Shown: in pieces, positions 25,497 through 34,353 of the stretch
Position numbering within the stretch: the stretch's first letter is position 1
Layout of the letters: each line of letters begins with the position of its first letter
NCBI RefSeq assembly: GCF_003149145.1
Contig: NZ_QGDQ01000010.1
Span: 62,001-126,000 of the forward strand
Source of the DNA: Quadrisphaera granulorum
Lineage (GTDB): Bacteria > Actinomycetota > Actinomycetes > Actinomycetales > Quadrisphaeraceae
DNA length: 64,000 nt
Reading direction: 5' to 3'
Position numbers and translations under genes: made by a program
Notes under the pieces: generated by a model
The model's database searches: none
The model's input: only the letters and a program-made list of their open reading frames with translations
Told to the model about the DNA's origin: nothing

Positions 25497-28400
25497 TCAG
25501 CCGTAGAAGACGCGCTCCACCACCGTGCGGGCACGGCGGCCCCAGCGGCGCAGGTCGTCCTCGACGGCGGTGGCCGACCCCACCGGGTACCCCATGAGCC
25601 GCGCCGCGGCGTCGAGGTCGCGCGCCTCGCGCGGCAGCACGTCGGTCGGCCGTCCGCTGTGCAGCACCAGCGCGTCGCGCAGTCGCGAGGCGAACTCCCA
25701 CGCCCCCACGAGCACGTCGACGTCGCCGGCGTCCACCAGCCCGGCCTCCGCCGCGGCGCGCAGCGCACCGGTCGTCGAAGGCGTCCGCAGCGAGGGCAGC
25801 TCTCCGGAGTGCCGCAGCTGCAGCAGCTGCGCGGTCCATTCGACGTCGGCCAGCCCGCCCGGTCCGAGCTTGAGGTGGCGGCGTGGGTCGATGCCGCGCG
25901 GCAGCCGCTCGCCCTCCACGCGCGCCTTGACGCGACGCACCTCACGCAGCACCGCCTCGTCGGCACCGCCGTCGGGGTGGCGCAGCGGGTCGACCAGGGA
26001 GCAGAACGCGCGCCCCACGGCCAGGTCACCGGCGGTCGGCACGGCCCGCAGCAGCGCCTGCGCCTCCCACGGCTCCGACCAGCGTCGGTAGTACTCCCGG
26101 CAGGAGCCCAGCGAACGGGCCAGCGGCCCGTTGCGGCCCTCGGGCCGCAACCGCGCGTCGACCTCCAGCGCCGGCTCCGGGCCGGGCGCCGTGAGGATGC
26201 GCGTCAGCTCCGACGCCAGCGCCAGGGCCTGGTCCTGCGCGTCGGCGCCGCGCACGCCGGGCAGCGGGTCGTGGACGAAGACGACGTCGGCGTCCGACCC
26301 GTACCCCATCTCCGCCCCACCGAGGCGGCCCATGCCGACGACGGCGAACCGCGTCAGCCGCTCCCCGCCTCCGGCTGCCATCACCGTCGGCGCCCGCCAG
26401 GCCACCTCCAGCGCCGCGTCGAGCACGGCACCCGTGGAGGTGCTCAGCGCCTCCCGCACGGTGGGCGCGTCGACAAGCCCCAGCACGTCGGCCAGCGCGG
26501 TCCGCAGCATCTCCCGGCCGCGCAGGCGGCGCACGAGGGCGGCGGCGTCGGCGAGGTCGTCCTGGCGGGCGGTGGCACGTGTGACCTCCGCGCGCAGCGC
26601 GGACCGCGAGCGCGGGGCGAGCTCGGTGTCGTCCCCGAGCCAGCGCACGGCTTCGCCGTCGCGTTCCAGCCCGTCGGCCACGAGCCGTGACGACGACGTC
26701 GCCACGGCCACCCGCTGCGCCGCCGCGCCTTCGTCGCGCAGCATCTTGAGGTACCAGTGCGAGCCGCCGAGCTTCTCGCTGATCCGCCGGAAGCTCAGCA
26801 GCCCCTCGTCGGGTCCGGCGCCTTCGGCGAACCACCCCAGCATCACGGGCAGGAGCTGCCGCTGGATCGCCGCGCGGCGGCTCACGCCCGAGCTCAGCGC
26901 GGCGATGTGGCGCAGCGCGCCCGCCGGGTCGCGGTAACCGAGCGCACCCAGCCGCGCCTGTGCCGCCGCGGGCGAGAGGCGCACCTCGTCGGGCTTGAGC
27001 GCGGCGACGGCGGCGAGCAGCGGCCGGTAGAACAGCGCCTCGTGCAGCCGTCGCACGCGGCGGCGCACCACCGCGAGCTCCCGCTGCAGCCCCTCCACCC
27101 CGCCGGGGATGCCCGCGGCGCGGCCGAGGCGGCGCAGGTCGGCCTCGGCGGTGGGCAGCAGGTGCGTGCGCTGCACGGCCTTGAGCTGCAGCCGGTGCTC
27201 GAGGACCCGCAGGAAGCGGTAGTCGTGGTCGAGCTCGGCAGCGTCGTGGCGCCCGACGTACCCGTACGCGGCCAGTCGCTGCAGCGCGTCGAGCGTGTTG
27301 GAGGTTCGCAGCGCCGGGTCGGTGCGTCCGTGCACGAGCTGCAGCAGCTGCACGCTGAACTCGACGTCGCGCAGACCACCGCGGCCGAGCTTGAGCTGGC
27401 GGTCGCGCTCGCGCGCGGGCACGTGCTCCTCCACCCGCCGGCGCATCGCCTGGGCACCCGGCACGAGGTCGGGGCGGTCGGCGGCGCGCCACACGAGGTC
27501 GGCCGTGGCCGCGGCGTACGCGATCCCCAGGCCGTGGTCTCCGGCGGCCGGGCGGGCCTTGAGCAGCGCCTGGAACTCCCACGTCTTCGCCCACCGGCGG
27601 TAGTACTGCAGGTGGCTCTCCAGGGTGCGCACGAGCGGACCGTCGCGCCCCTCCGGGCGCAGGTTCGGGTCCACCGGCCACAGCACGCCCTCGGCGGTGG
27701 TGGCCGAGCACGCCAGCGCCAGCTCGCTGGCGAGCTTGGTGCCGACGGCGATGGCGGTGGCCTCGTCGGCGCCCGGCACGTCGAGGTTGGGGGCCACCAC
27801 GTACACGACGTCGACGTCGCTGACGTAGTTCAGCTCCCGCGCCCCGCACTTGCCCATGGCGATGACGGCGAACCGGCACCCCAGCGACCCGTCGACGACG
27901 GCGCGGGCCAGCGCGAGCGCCGTCTCCAGCGCCGCGTCGGCGAGGTCCGACAGGGACCGGGTGACCGCGTCGACGGCGAGCAGCGGCGCGCTGCTCGCGA
28001 GGTCGGCTGCGGCGATCGCGAGCAGCCGCTGCCGGTAGGCGACGCGCAGCGCGTCGCGGCCGACGTCACCGGACACGGTCGCGACGGGGACGGCGGCGGC
28101 CGGGTCGGCGCCCACGGCCCGCAGCAGCAGCGCGCGGACGGCGGCCCGGTCGCCGGCGCGGTCGGCGTCGTCGTCGTCCCCGATGCCGTCGACGTCGTCG
28201 TCGACCGGGGGCACCAGCGGGTCGGTGCGCACCGCGCGCCAGTGTTCGGGGTGACGCACGAGGTGCTCTCCGAGCACCACCGAGCCACCGAGCACGGCGA
28301 GCAGCCGGGCGCGCACGGGCGAGGGCTCGGCGAGGACGGCGAGCAGCTCACGGTCCTGCGTGCGCTCCAGCAGCCGCACGAGGGCCAGCAGGGCACGGTC

Positions 28401-28619
28401 GGGGTCGGCCGTGGCACCGAGCGCCGTGATGATCTCGTCCAGGTCGCCGGCGCGCCGGGCCAGCGGTGCGAGGGCACGGTCGGACAGGAGCTTGACCGCG
28501 CTGCGCCCGCCGGTGAAACCGGTGCGCAGGAGCTGCGCCGCGGCGCTGTCGAGGCGGGCGCCCGGGTCTTGCGTGGCGGTGGCGCTGCGGGTGTTGCCCG
28601 AGCCGGTGGTCGGGCTCAT
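25497..28619 (-). CDS. glnE: Bifunctional glutamine synthetase adenylyltransferase/deadenylylase
   Basis: This 1040-residue protein adenylylates and deadenylylates glutamine synthetase in response to nitrogen status. It has two nucleotidyltransferase domains. The N-terminal one carries GKCGARELNYVSDVDVVYV, and the C-terminal one GMGRLGGAEMGYGSDADVVFV, each followed by a PEGRxGPL-type motif and a helical GlnD-like linker region. Length is normal. The ATG at 28619 overlaps the stop of the amidotransferase gene. The neighbourhood glnA2-amidotransferase-glnE recalls the glnA2-glnE arrangement of mycobacteria. Confidence 0.96.
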   Translation of the reverse strand: MSPTTGSGNTRSATATQDPGARLDSAAAQLLRTGFTGGRSAVKLLSDRALAPLARRAGDLDEIITALGATADPDRALLALVRLLERTQDRELLAVLAEPSPVRARLLAVLGGSVVLGEHLVRHPEHWRAVRTDPLVPPVDDDVDGIGDDDDADRAGDRAAVRALLLRAVGADPAAAVPVATVSGDVGRDALRVAYRQRLLAIAAADLASSAPLLAVDAVTRSLSDLADAALETALALARAVVDGSLGCRFAVIAMGKCGARELNYVSDVDVVYVVAPNLDVPGADEATAIAVGTKLASELALACSATTAEGVLWPVDPNLRPEGRDGPLVRTLESHLQYYRRWAKTWEFQALLKARPAAGDHGLGIAYAAATADLVWRAADRPDLVPGAQAMRRRVEEHVPARERDRQLKLGRGGLRDVEFSVQLLQLVHGRTDPALRTSNTLDALQRLAAYGYVGRHDAAELDHDYRFLRVLEHRLQLKAVQRTHLLPTAEADLRRLGRAAGIPGGVEGLQRELAVVRRRVRRLHEALFYRPLLAAVAALKPDEVRLSPAAAQARLGALGYRDPAGALRHIAALSSGVSRRAAIQRQLLPVMLGWFAEGAGPDEGLLSFRRISEKLGGSHWYLKMLRDEGAAAQRVAVATSSSRLVADGLERDGEAVRWLGDDTELAPRSRSALRAEVTRATARQDDLADAAALVRRLRGREMLRTALADVLGLVDAPTVREALSTSTGAVLDAALEVAWRAPTVMAAGGGERLTRFAVVGMGRLGGAEMGYGSDADVVFVHDPLPGVRGADAQDQALALASELTRILTAPGPEPALEVDARLRPEGRNGPLARSLGSCREYYRRWSEPWEAQALLRAVPTAGDLAVGRAFCSLVDPLRHPDGGADEAVLREVRRVKARVEGERLPRGIDPRRHLKLGPGGLADVEWTAQLLQLRHSGELPSLRTPSTTGALRAAAEAGLVDAGDVDVLVGAWEFASRLRDALVLHSGRPTDVLPREARDLDAAARLMGYPVGSATAVEDDLRRWGRRARTVVERVFYG

Positions 28620-29431
28620 CGCCGCCGCCCTCCCCCGATAGTCGTCTGGCGGCGGGTCTGCTCCAGCAGCACCCGCGCGTGCACCGACGCCAGCTCCGCC
28701 AACGAGGGCTCGGCGTCCGCCACGGCCACCCTCTCGGCCTCCAGGGTGCTGCCGCGGGCGGCGAGCTGCTCGGTGTGCCCGTCCCGCAGCCACCGCAGCA
28801 GGTCGGCCGGGACCACCTCCGGGTGGTACTGCACGCCCCAGGCCCGCTCCCCCACGCGCAGGGCCTGCACCGGGTAGAGGTCGCTGGAGGCCAGCAGCTC
28901 GGCGTCGGCGGGCAGCGCGGTGATGGCGTCACCGTGCGACTGCGCCGCCGTCCACTCCTGCCCGAGGGAGGCGACGACGGCGCCCACCAGCGCGTCGGAG
29001 CGGCCTGCGGCGCTGGCGCGCACCGGCAGCAGCCCCGCTTCGGGCCCGACCGCGCCACGCTCGACGCGCCCGCCGGTGGCCAGCGCGAGCAGCTGGGCCC
29101 CCAGGCACAGCCCCAGCGCCGGCACCCCGCCGGACGCCGCGCGCGCGAGCAGCGCACGGGTGGCCGGCAGCCACGGCGCGACGTCGTCGTCCCAGGCGGC
29201 CATCTCACCGCCGAGGACGACGAGCGCGTCGACGCCGTCCAGCGCGTCGCGCCCGCTGGGCAGCGGATCGCCCGCCCAGGGACGGCGGATGTCGAGCCTG
29301 GCCTCCGCCAGAAGTGGCTCCAGCCGCCCCAGCGGGCACCCCACCTCGTGCTCGACGACGAGCACGACCGTCTCCCGTTCGATCTCCACCGCGGTCTCCT
29401 CACGAGCGCCGACCCCCACGGCGTTGCTCAC
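28616..29431 (-). CDS. Class I glutamine amidotransferase-like protein
   Basis: This 271-residue protein has the amidotransferase triad: the Cys nucleophile in ALGLCLGAQLLALATGG, and the His and Glu in WGVQYHPEVV. It resembles stand-alone GMP-synthase-like amidotransferases, some of which act as gamma-glutamyl hydrolases. It sits between glnA2 and glnE, overlapping both by four bases (GTGA, ATGA). A role in glutamine or gamma-glutamyl compound turnover is a reasonable inference. Confidence 0.88.
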   Translation of the reverse strand: MSNAVGVGAREETAVEIERETVVLVVEHEVGCPLGRLEPLLAEARLDIRRPWAGDPLPSGRDALDGVDALVVLGGEMAAWDDDVAPWLPATRALLARAASGGVPALGLCLGAQLLALATGGRVERGAVGPEAGLLPVRASAAGRSDALVGAVVASLGQEWTAAQSHGDAITALPADAELLASSDLYPVQALRVGERAWGVQYHPEVVPADLLRWLRDGHTEQLAARGSTLEAERVAVADAEPSLAELASVHARVLLEQTRRQTTIGGGRRR

Positions 29432-30774
29432 AGGACGGGCAGGTGCCGTCGCAGCTCGTACGGCGTGACCTGCGCGCGGTACTGGCTCCACTCGTCACGC
29501 TTGTCGCGCAGGAGGTAGTCGACGACGTGCTCGCCGAGGGTGTCCGCCACGAGCTCGGAGTTCTCCAGCACCGTCAGCGCCCGGTCGAGGCTGGAGGGCA
29601 GGGGCGTGATGCCCATGACGCGGCGCTCGGCGTCGGTCATCTTCGTCACGTCCTCGTCGGTGGGCTCGGGCAGCTCGTAGCCCTCCTCGACGCCCTTGAG
29701 GCCGGCCGCCAGCAGCAGCGCGAACGACAGGTAGGGGTTGGCGGCCGAGTCCAGCGCCCGGTACTCCACGCGCGCGGCACCCGCCTTGCGCGGCTTGTAC
29801 ATCGGCACGCGCACCAGGGCGGAGCGGTTGTTGTGGCCCCAGCAGACGTACGACGGCGCCTCGTCACCGCCCCACAGGCGCTTGTAGGAGTTGACGTACT
29901 GGTTGGTGACGGCGGTGACCTCGTGCGCGTGGCGCAGCAGACCCGCGATGAACGCGCGCCCGGTCTTGGAGAGCCCGTACTGGCCGCCCGGGTCGTGGAA
30001 GGCGTTGCGGTCACCCTCGAACAGCGACATGTGCGTGTGCATGCCCGAGCCGGGCTGACCGGCGATGGGCTTGGGCATGAAGGTCGCGTAGACGCCCTGC
30101 TGGATCGCGACCTCCTTGATCACCGTGCGGAAGGTCATGATGTTGTCGGCCGTCGAGAGGGCGTCGGCGTAGCGCAGGTCGATCTCGTTCTGCCCGGGGC
30201 CGGCCTCGTGGTGGCTGAACTCCACGGAGATGCCCATCGCCTCCAGCATGGAGATCGCCTGGCGGCGGAAGTCCTGCCCCTCGCCGCGGGCCACGTGGTC
30301 GAAGAAGCCGCCGGAGTCGATCGGCACCGGGACGCCGGTGTGGCGGGCATCGTCCTGCAGCAGGTAGAACTCGATCTCGGGGTGCGTGTAGAAGGTGAAT
30401 CCGGCGTCGGCGGCCTTCGCCAGCACCCGCTTGAGCACCTGACGGGAGTCGGAGGCAGCGGGCGTGCCCTCCGGGGTGAGGATGTCGCAGAACATCCTCG
30501 CGGTGCCCTGGCCCGAGACGGAGTCGGTGCGCCACGGCAGCACCTGGTACGTGGCCGGGTCGGGCCGCATGAGCATGTCTGCCTCGGACACCCGGGTGAG
30601 GCCCTCGATGGCGCTCCCGTCGAAGCCGATGCCCTCCGCGAAGGCACCCTCCAGCTCCGCGGGCGCCACGGCCACCGACTTGAGCGCGCCGTTGACGTCG
30701 GTGAACCAGAGCCGGATGAACCGGATGTCGCGCTCCTCCACCGAGCGGAGCACGAACTCCTGTTGCCTGTCCAT
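29428..30774 (-). CDS. glnA: Glutamine synthetase, GlnA2 type
   Basis: This 448-residue type I glutamine synthetase makes glutamine or a gamma-glutamyl amide from glutamate, ATP and an amine. Seen: MDRQQEFVLRSVEERDIRF at the start, the FDGSAIEG ATP-site stretch, NEIDLRYADAL, the metal-binding GSGMHTHMSL, and NRSALVRVP. Where adenylylated enzymes have the NLY tyrosine motif, this chain reads TDEDVTKMT. It is therefore probably not a GlnE target and is not the main housekeeping GlnA1. The ATG at 30774 is the family start. Confidence 0.93.
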   Translation of the reverse strand: MDRQQEFVLRSVEERDIRFIRLWFTDVNGALKSVAVAPAELEGAFAEGIGFDGSAIEGLTRVSEADMLMRPDPATYQVLPWRTDSVSGQGTARMFCDILTPEGTPAASDSRQVLKRVLAKAADAGFTFYTHPEIEFYLLQDDARHTGVPVPIDSGGFFDHVARGEGQDFRRQAISMLEAMGISVEFSHHEAGPGQNEIDLRYADALSTADNIMTFRTVIKEVAIQQGVYATFMPKPIAGQPGSGMHTHMSLFEGDRNAFHDPGGQYGLSKTGRAFIAGLLRHAHEVTAVTNQYVNSYKRLWGGDEAPSYVCWGHNNRSALVRVPMYKPRKAGAARVEYRALDSAANPYLSFALLLAAGLKGVEEGYELPEPTDEDVTKMTDAERRVMGITPLPSSLDRALTVLENSELVADTLGEHVVDYLLRDKRDEWSQYRAQVTPYELRRHLPVL

Positions 30775-30829
30775 GGACGCATCATGCCGAACGCGCGCGC
30801 AACGCTCCGCGCGCTCAGGATGGTGCGTC

Positions 30830-32296
30830 GTGGCTACCGACTCCCACGCCGTCTCACCTTCGCACCACAGCGGCGACGCCGGGGTCGACCCGAACCGCTG
30901 GCGCGTGCTCTGGGTGTGCCTGGTCACCGGCTTCATGACCTTGCTCGACGTCAGCATCGTCAACGTCGCGCTGCCGTCGATCAGCTCCGGTCTCGGCGCC
31001 TCCGGCAGCCAGCTGCAGTGGGTGGTCACCGGCTACGCCGTCGTCTTCGGACTGGCGCTGGTGCCCGCCGGGCGCCTGGGTGACTCCTTCGGCCGCAAGA
31101 AGATCTTCCTCGTGGGCCTGGTGCTGTTCGCCCTCGGCTCCCTCGCCTGCGGCCTCGCGCCGAACCCCGAGGCGCTCATCGCCGCTCGCATCGCGCAGGG
31201 CCTCGGCGCGGGCGTGCTCAACCCCCAGATCACGGCGATCATCAACTCGGAGTTCCGCGGCGCCGAACGCGGTCGCGCCTTCGGCAGGTTCGGGGCGACG
31301 GTGGGACTGTCGACGGCGGTCGGCCCGCTGCTCGGTGGCGTGATCATCACGCTGGTGCCGTGGGAGGAGTCCTGGCGGCTGGTCTTCCTCGTCAACCTGC
31401 CGGTGGCGGCGGTGGCCTTCGTGCTGGGCCTGAAGCTCATCTCCGACCGGGCCAGCGCCGAGCGCGCCCGGCTCGACTGGGTGGGCACGGTGCTGCTTGC
31501 CGTCGCCGTCGGCCTGGTGCTGGGCGCGGTGCAGGAGCGGGAGGTGCTCGGCCCGCTACTCGTGGTGGTGGCGCTCGGCGTGGCCGCGGCCAGCGGCTGG
31601 GCGTTCGTGCAGTGGGAGCGCCGGTACGCCGCCGCCGGTCACCTGCCATTGGCGCGCCCGGGGCTGCTCAAGGCGCCGGGCTTCGGGCCCGGCGTGCTGC
31701 TGGGCTCGCTGTACTTCGGCGGGTTCATCGCGATCTTCTTCACGGTCACGCTGTACCTGCAGGACGCGCTGCGCTACTCCGCCCTCGAGGCGGGCCTCAC
31801 GCAGACGCCCTTCGCTCTGGCCTCCGCGGTGGCCGCGCCCTGGGCCGGCCGCCGGGTGGCGGCGCAGGGGCGGCACCTGGTGGTGCGCGGGCTGGTCGCC
31901 GTCGTCGTCGGCCTGCTCGCGGTGATCGCGGTCGTGGAACTGGTGGCGCCCGCCGTGGGCGTCGAATGGACCGGGCTGCTGCTCCTGGTGCCGTTCCTCG
32001 TGGCCGGGTTCGGCAGCGGCATCGTCATCGGGCCCAACGTCAACCTCTCGCTGGCCAACATCGACGGCCGCGACGCCGGCAGCGCCTCGGGCGTGTTCCA
32101 GACCTTCCAGCGGGTGGGCTCGGGGATCGGGCTGGCAGTGGTGAGCGCGGTGTTCCTCGCGGTGAGCGACGCCGGCGACCCGCGCGACGGCCTCTCCGCT
32201 GCCCTGGGCATGAGCGTGCTGCTGATGCTGGCCGCGCTCGTGGTGGCCCTCGTGGACGTGCGCCGCAGCGGCGCGGGCGGCGGGTCCACCGACTGA
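30830..32296 (+). CDS. MFS transporter, DHA2/EmrB-QacA-like exporter
   Basis: This 488-residue membrane protein has about 14 predicted helices. It carries the family motif A (GRLGDSFGRKK), motif C in the fifth helix region (GPLLGGVII), and the opening TGFMTLLDVSIVNVALPSI with the membrane-embedded Asp of this family. It is likely a proton-driven efflux pump for hydrophobic cations or drugs. The GTG at 30830 is preceded by AGGA. It is divergent from glnA2, with a 55-base gap. The last 11 codons and stop lie inside a 53-base tandem duplication. Confidence 0.92.
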   Translation: MATDSHAVSPSHHSGDAGVDPNRWRVLWVCLVTGFMTLLDVSIVNVALPSISSGLGASGSQLQWVVTGYAVVFGLALVPAGRLGDSFGRKKIFLVGLVLFALGSLACGLAPNPEALIAARIAQGLGAGVLNPQITAIINSEFRGAERGRAFGRFGATVGLSTAVGPLLGGVIITLVPWEESWRLVFLVNLPVAAVAFVLGLKLISDRASAERARLDWVGTVLLAVAVGLVLGAVQEREVLGPLLVVVALGVAAASGWAFVQWERRYAAAGHLPLARPGLLKAPGFGPGVLLGSLYFGGFIAIFFTVTLYLQDALRYSALEAGLTQTPFALASAVAAPWAGRRVAAQGRHLVVRGLVAVVVGLLAVIAVVELVAPAVGVEWTGLLLLVPFLVAGFGSGIVIGPNVNLSLANIDGRDAGSASGVFQTFQRVGSGIGLAVVSAVFLAVSDAGDPRDGLSAALGMSVLLMLAALVVALVDVRRSGAGGGSTD

Positions 32297-32366
32297 GGTG
32301 CTCAGCGGTCGGGCGCCGCAGCGGCGCGGGCGGCGGGTCCACCGACTGAGGTGCTCAGCGGTCGGG
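32261..32366. repeat. Perfect 53-base tandem duplication across the MFS stop codon
   Basis: Positions 32261-32313 and 32314-32366 are identical. The first copy contains the last codons and stop of the MFS gene, and the second is untranslated downstream DNA. The absence of any mismatch suggests a recent slip or a collapse-prone repeat. Confidence 0.9.
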
Positions 32367-32386
32367 CGGCCGGGGTCGTCGTCGGA

Positions 32387-32456
32387 GAGCTGTGCAGCGT
32401 TGGCCCCTTGGGAGTGACGGATCCGTCACTCCCAAGGGGCCAACGCTGCACAGCTC
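32387..32456. terminator. Perfect 70-base palindrome, GCGTTGGCCCCTT family
   Basis: Every base pairs about a centre between 32421 and 32422 (GGATCC core). The RNA would form a 35-base stem with almost no loop. It lies between the MFS gene and nadE, both on the plus strand. A related but imperfect copy is at 37763-37836. It may be a terminator or a mobile palindrome. Confidence 0.8.
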
Positions 32457-32532
32457 CGCGCGACGGCACCCACACCCGCCGCCCGGGCGAATGCGCCGCG
32501 AGGGGAGGAGACACGCTGGTTAGGCTCGCCGC

Positions 32533-34353
32533 ATGACGCAGCTGCGCCTCGCGCTGGCCCAGGTCAACGCCACGGTCGGAGACCTCACCGCCAACGCGGC
32601 CCTGGTCCGGGAGCACGCCGCGAGCGCCGCGGCCGCCGGCGCCGACCTGGTGGCCTTCCCCGAGATGGTGCTGACCGGCTACCCGGTGGAAGACCTGTCG
32701 CTGAGGACGTCGTTCGTCGAGGCGTCGCGCACCGCGGTGCAGCAGCTTGCGCGCGATCTCGCGGCGGACGGGCTGGGTGAGCTGCCCGTCGTCGTCGGCT
32801 ACCTCGACCGGGTCACCGACCCCGAAACCCAGCTCGACGCCGAAGCGGCGGCCCGCGCCGGGTCCGGCCGTGACGAGCGGGGCGTGGTGGGCATGCCGAA
32901 GGGGCTGCCGCAGAACTGCGCGGCGGTGCTGCACCGCGGTCAGGTCGTGGCGCGGTACGCCAAGCACCACCTGCCGAACTACGGCGTCTTCGACGAGTTC
33001 CGCTTCTTCGTGCCGGGGCGTGACCTGCTGGTCGCGCGCATCGGCGGCGTGGACGTGGCGGTGGTCATCTGCGAGGACCTCTGGCAGGACGGCGGCCCCG
33101 TCGAGCGTGCCCGGGAGGCCGGCGCGGAGCTGCTGCTGGTGCTCAACGGCTCGCCGTGGGAGCGCGACAAGGACGACACGCGCCTGGCCCTCGCGCAGCG
33201 CCGCGCCGCCGAGGCCGGGTGCCCGCTGGCGTTCCTCAACCTCGTCGGTGGCCAGGACGACCTGGTCTTCGACGGCGACTCCCTCGTGGTGGCCGCCGAC
33301 GGCGAGCTGCTGGCCCGCGGGGCGCAGTTCGCGGAGGACCTGCTGGTGCTGGACCTCGACCTCCCGCAGAACGGGCTCGACCCGCAGGCGCTCCCCGCGG
33401 GCGTGCAGCACGTCGTCGTCAGGGACCGGCCGGCGTCGCCGGGCAGCAAGCGTCCCGCCGTCGCCGTGGTGGAGCGCGAGCGCCTCGACCCGGTGGGCGA
33501 GGTGTGGGCGGCACTCCAGCTGGGCCTGGGCGACTACGTCCGTAAGAACGGCTTCCGGAAGGTCGCGCTGGGGCTGTCCGGCGGCATCGACTCCGCGCTC
33601 GTGGCGGCCATCGCCGTCGACGCGCTGGGGCCGGAGGCCGTCACGGGCATCTCGCTGCCGTCGTCGTACTCCTCCGAGCACTCCCGCACCGACGCCGACG
33701 ACCTCGCCGAGCGCACCGGGCTGGACTACCGGACGATCCCCATCGCACCGATGGTCGACGCGTTCACCGCTGGCCTGAGCGACGCGATGAAGCTCTCGCC
33801 GGTGGCCGAGGAGAACCTGCAGGCGCGCGTGCGCGGCACCACGCTCATGGCGCTGAGCAACTCCGAGGGCCACCTCGTGCTGGCGACGTCGAACAAGTCC
33901 GAGCTGAGCGTGGGCTACTCCACGCTCTACGGAGACTCCGTGGGCGGCTACGCGCCGCTCAAGGACGTGCCGAAGATGCTCGTCTGGGAGCTGGCCCGGT
34001 GGCGCAACGCGCAGGCCGAGGCCCGCGGTGAGGTGCCGCCGATCCCGGAGAACTCCATCTCGAAGGTGCCCTCGGCGGAGCTGCGGCCCGGTCAGACCGA
34101 CCAGGACTCCCTGCCCCCCTACGAGGTGCTCGACGACATGCTGGAGCACTACGTGGTGGGCGCGCAGGGCCGCAGCGAGCTGCTCGCGGCGGGCTTCGAG
34201 GCCGAGGTCGTCGACGAGGTCGTCGGGCTCGTCGACCGCGCGGAGTGGAAGCGGCGGCAGTTCGCCCCCGGCGTGAAGATCAGCTCGGTGGCGTTCGGGC
34301 GCGACCGGCGCCTGCCCATCACCACCCATTGGCGCGAGCAGCAGTCCCGATGA
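32533..34353 (+). CDS. nadE: Glutamine-dependent NAD+ synthetase
   Basis: This 606-residue enzyme converts nicotinate adenine dinucleotide to NAD+ using glutamine. The N-terminal nitrilase-type glutaminase shows the triad Glu in VAFPEMVLTGYP, Lys in YAKHHLPNYGVFDE and Cys in VVICEDLW. The synthetase domain, from about residue 320, has the P-loop LGLSGGIDSALVAAIA, then LATSNKSELSVGYSTLYGD. Length is typical of the two-domain form. Its stop overlaps the panB start, so the two cofactor genes form an operon. Confidence 0.96.
   Translation: MTQLRLALAQVNATVGDLTANAALVREHAASAAAAGADLVAFPEMVLTGYPVEDLSLRTSFVEASRTAVQQLARDLAADGLGELPVVVGYLDRVTDPETQLDAEAAARAGSGRDERGVVGMPKGLPQNCAAVLHRGQVVARYAKHHLPNYGVFDEFRFFVPGRDLLVARIGGVDVAVVICEDLWQDGGPVERAREAGAELLLVLNGSPWERDKDDTRLALAQRRAAEAGCPLAFLNLVGGQDDLVFDGDSLVVAADGELLARGAQFAEDLLVLDLDLPQNGLDPQALPAGVQHVVVRDRPASPGSKRPAVAVVERERLDPVGEVWAALQLGLGDYVRKNGFRKVALGLSGGIDSALVAAIAVDALGPEAVTGISLPSSYSSEHSRTDADDLAERTGLDYRTIPIAPMVDAFTAGLSDAMKLSPVAEENLQARVRGTTLMALSNSEGHLVLATSNKSELSVGYSTLYGDSVGGYAPLKDVPKMLVWELARWRNAQAEARGEVPPIPENSISKVPSAELRPGQTDQDSLPPYEVLDDMLEHYVVGAQGRSELLAAGFEAEVVDEVVGLVDRAEWKRRQFAPGVKISSVAFGRDRRLPITTHWREQQSR

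Noticed and set aside
26757-28877. Open frame of about 700 codons opposite glnE
   Set aside because: Antisense shadow of the clear two-domain glnE, with no ribosome-binding site or recognisable family.
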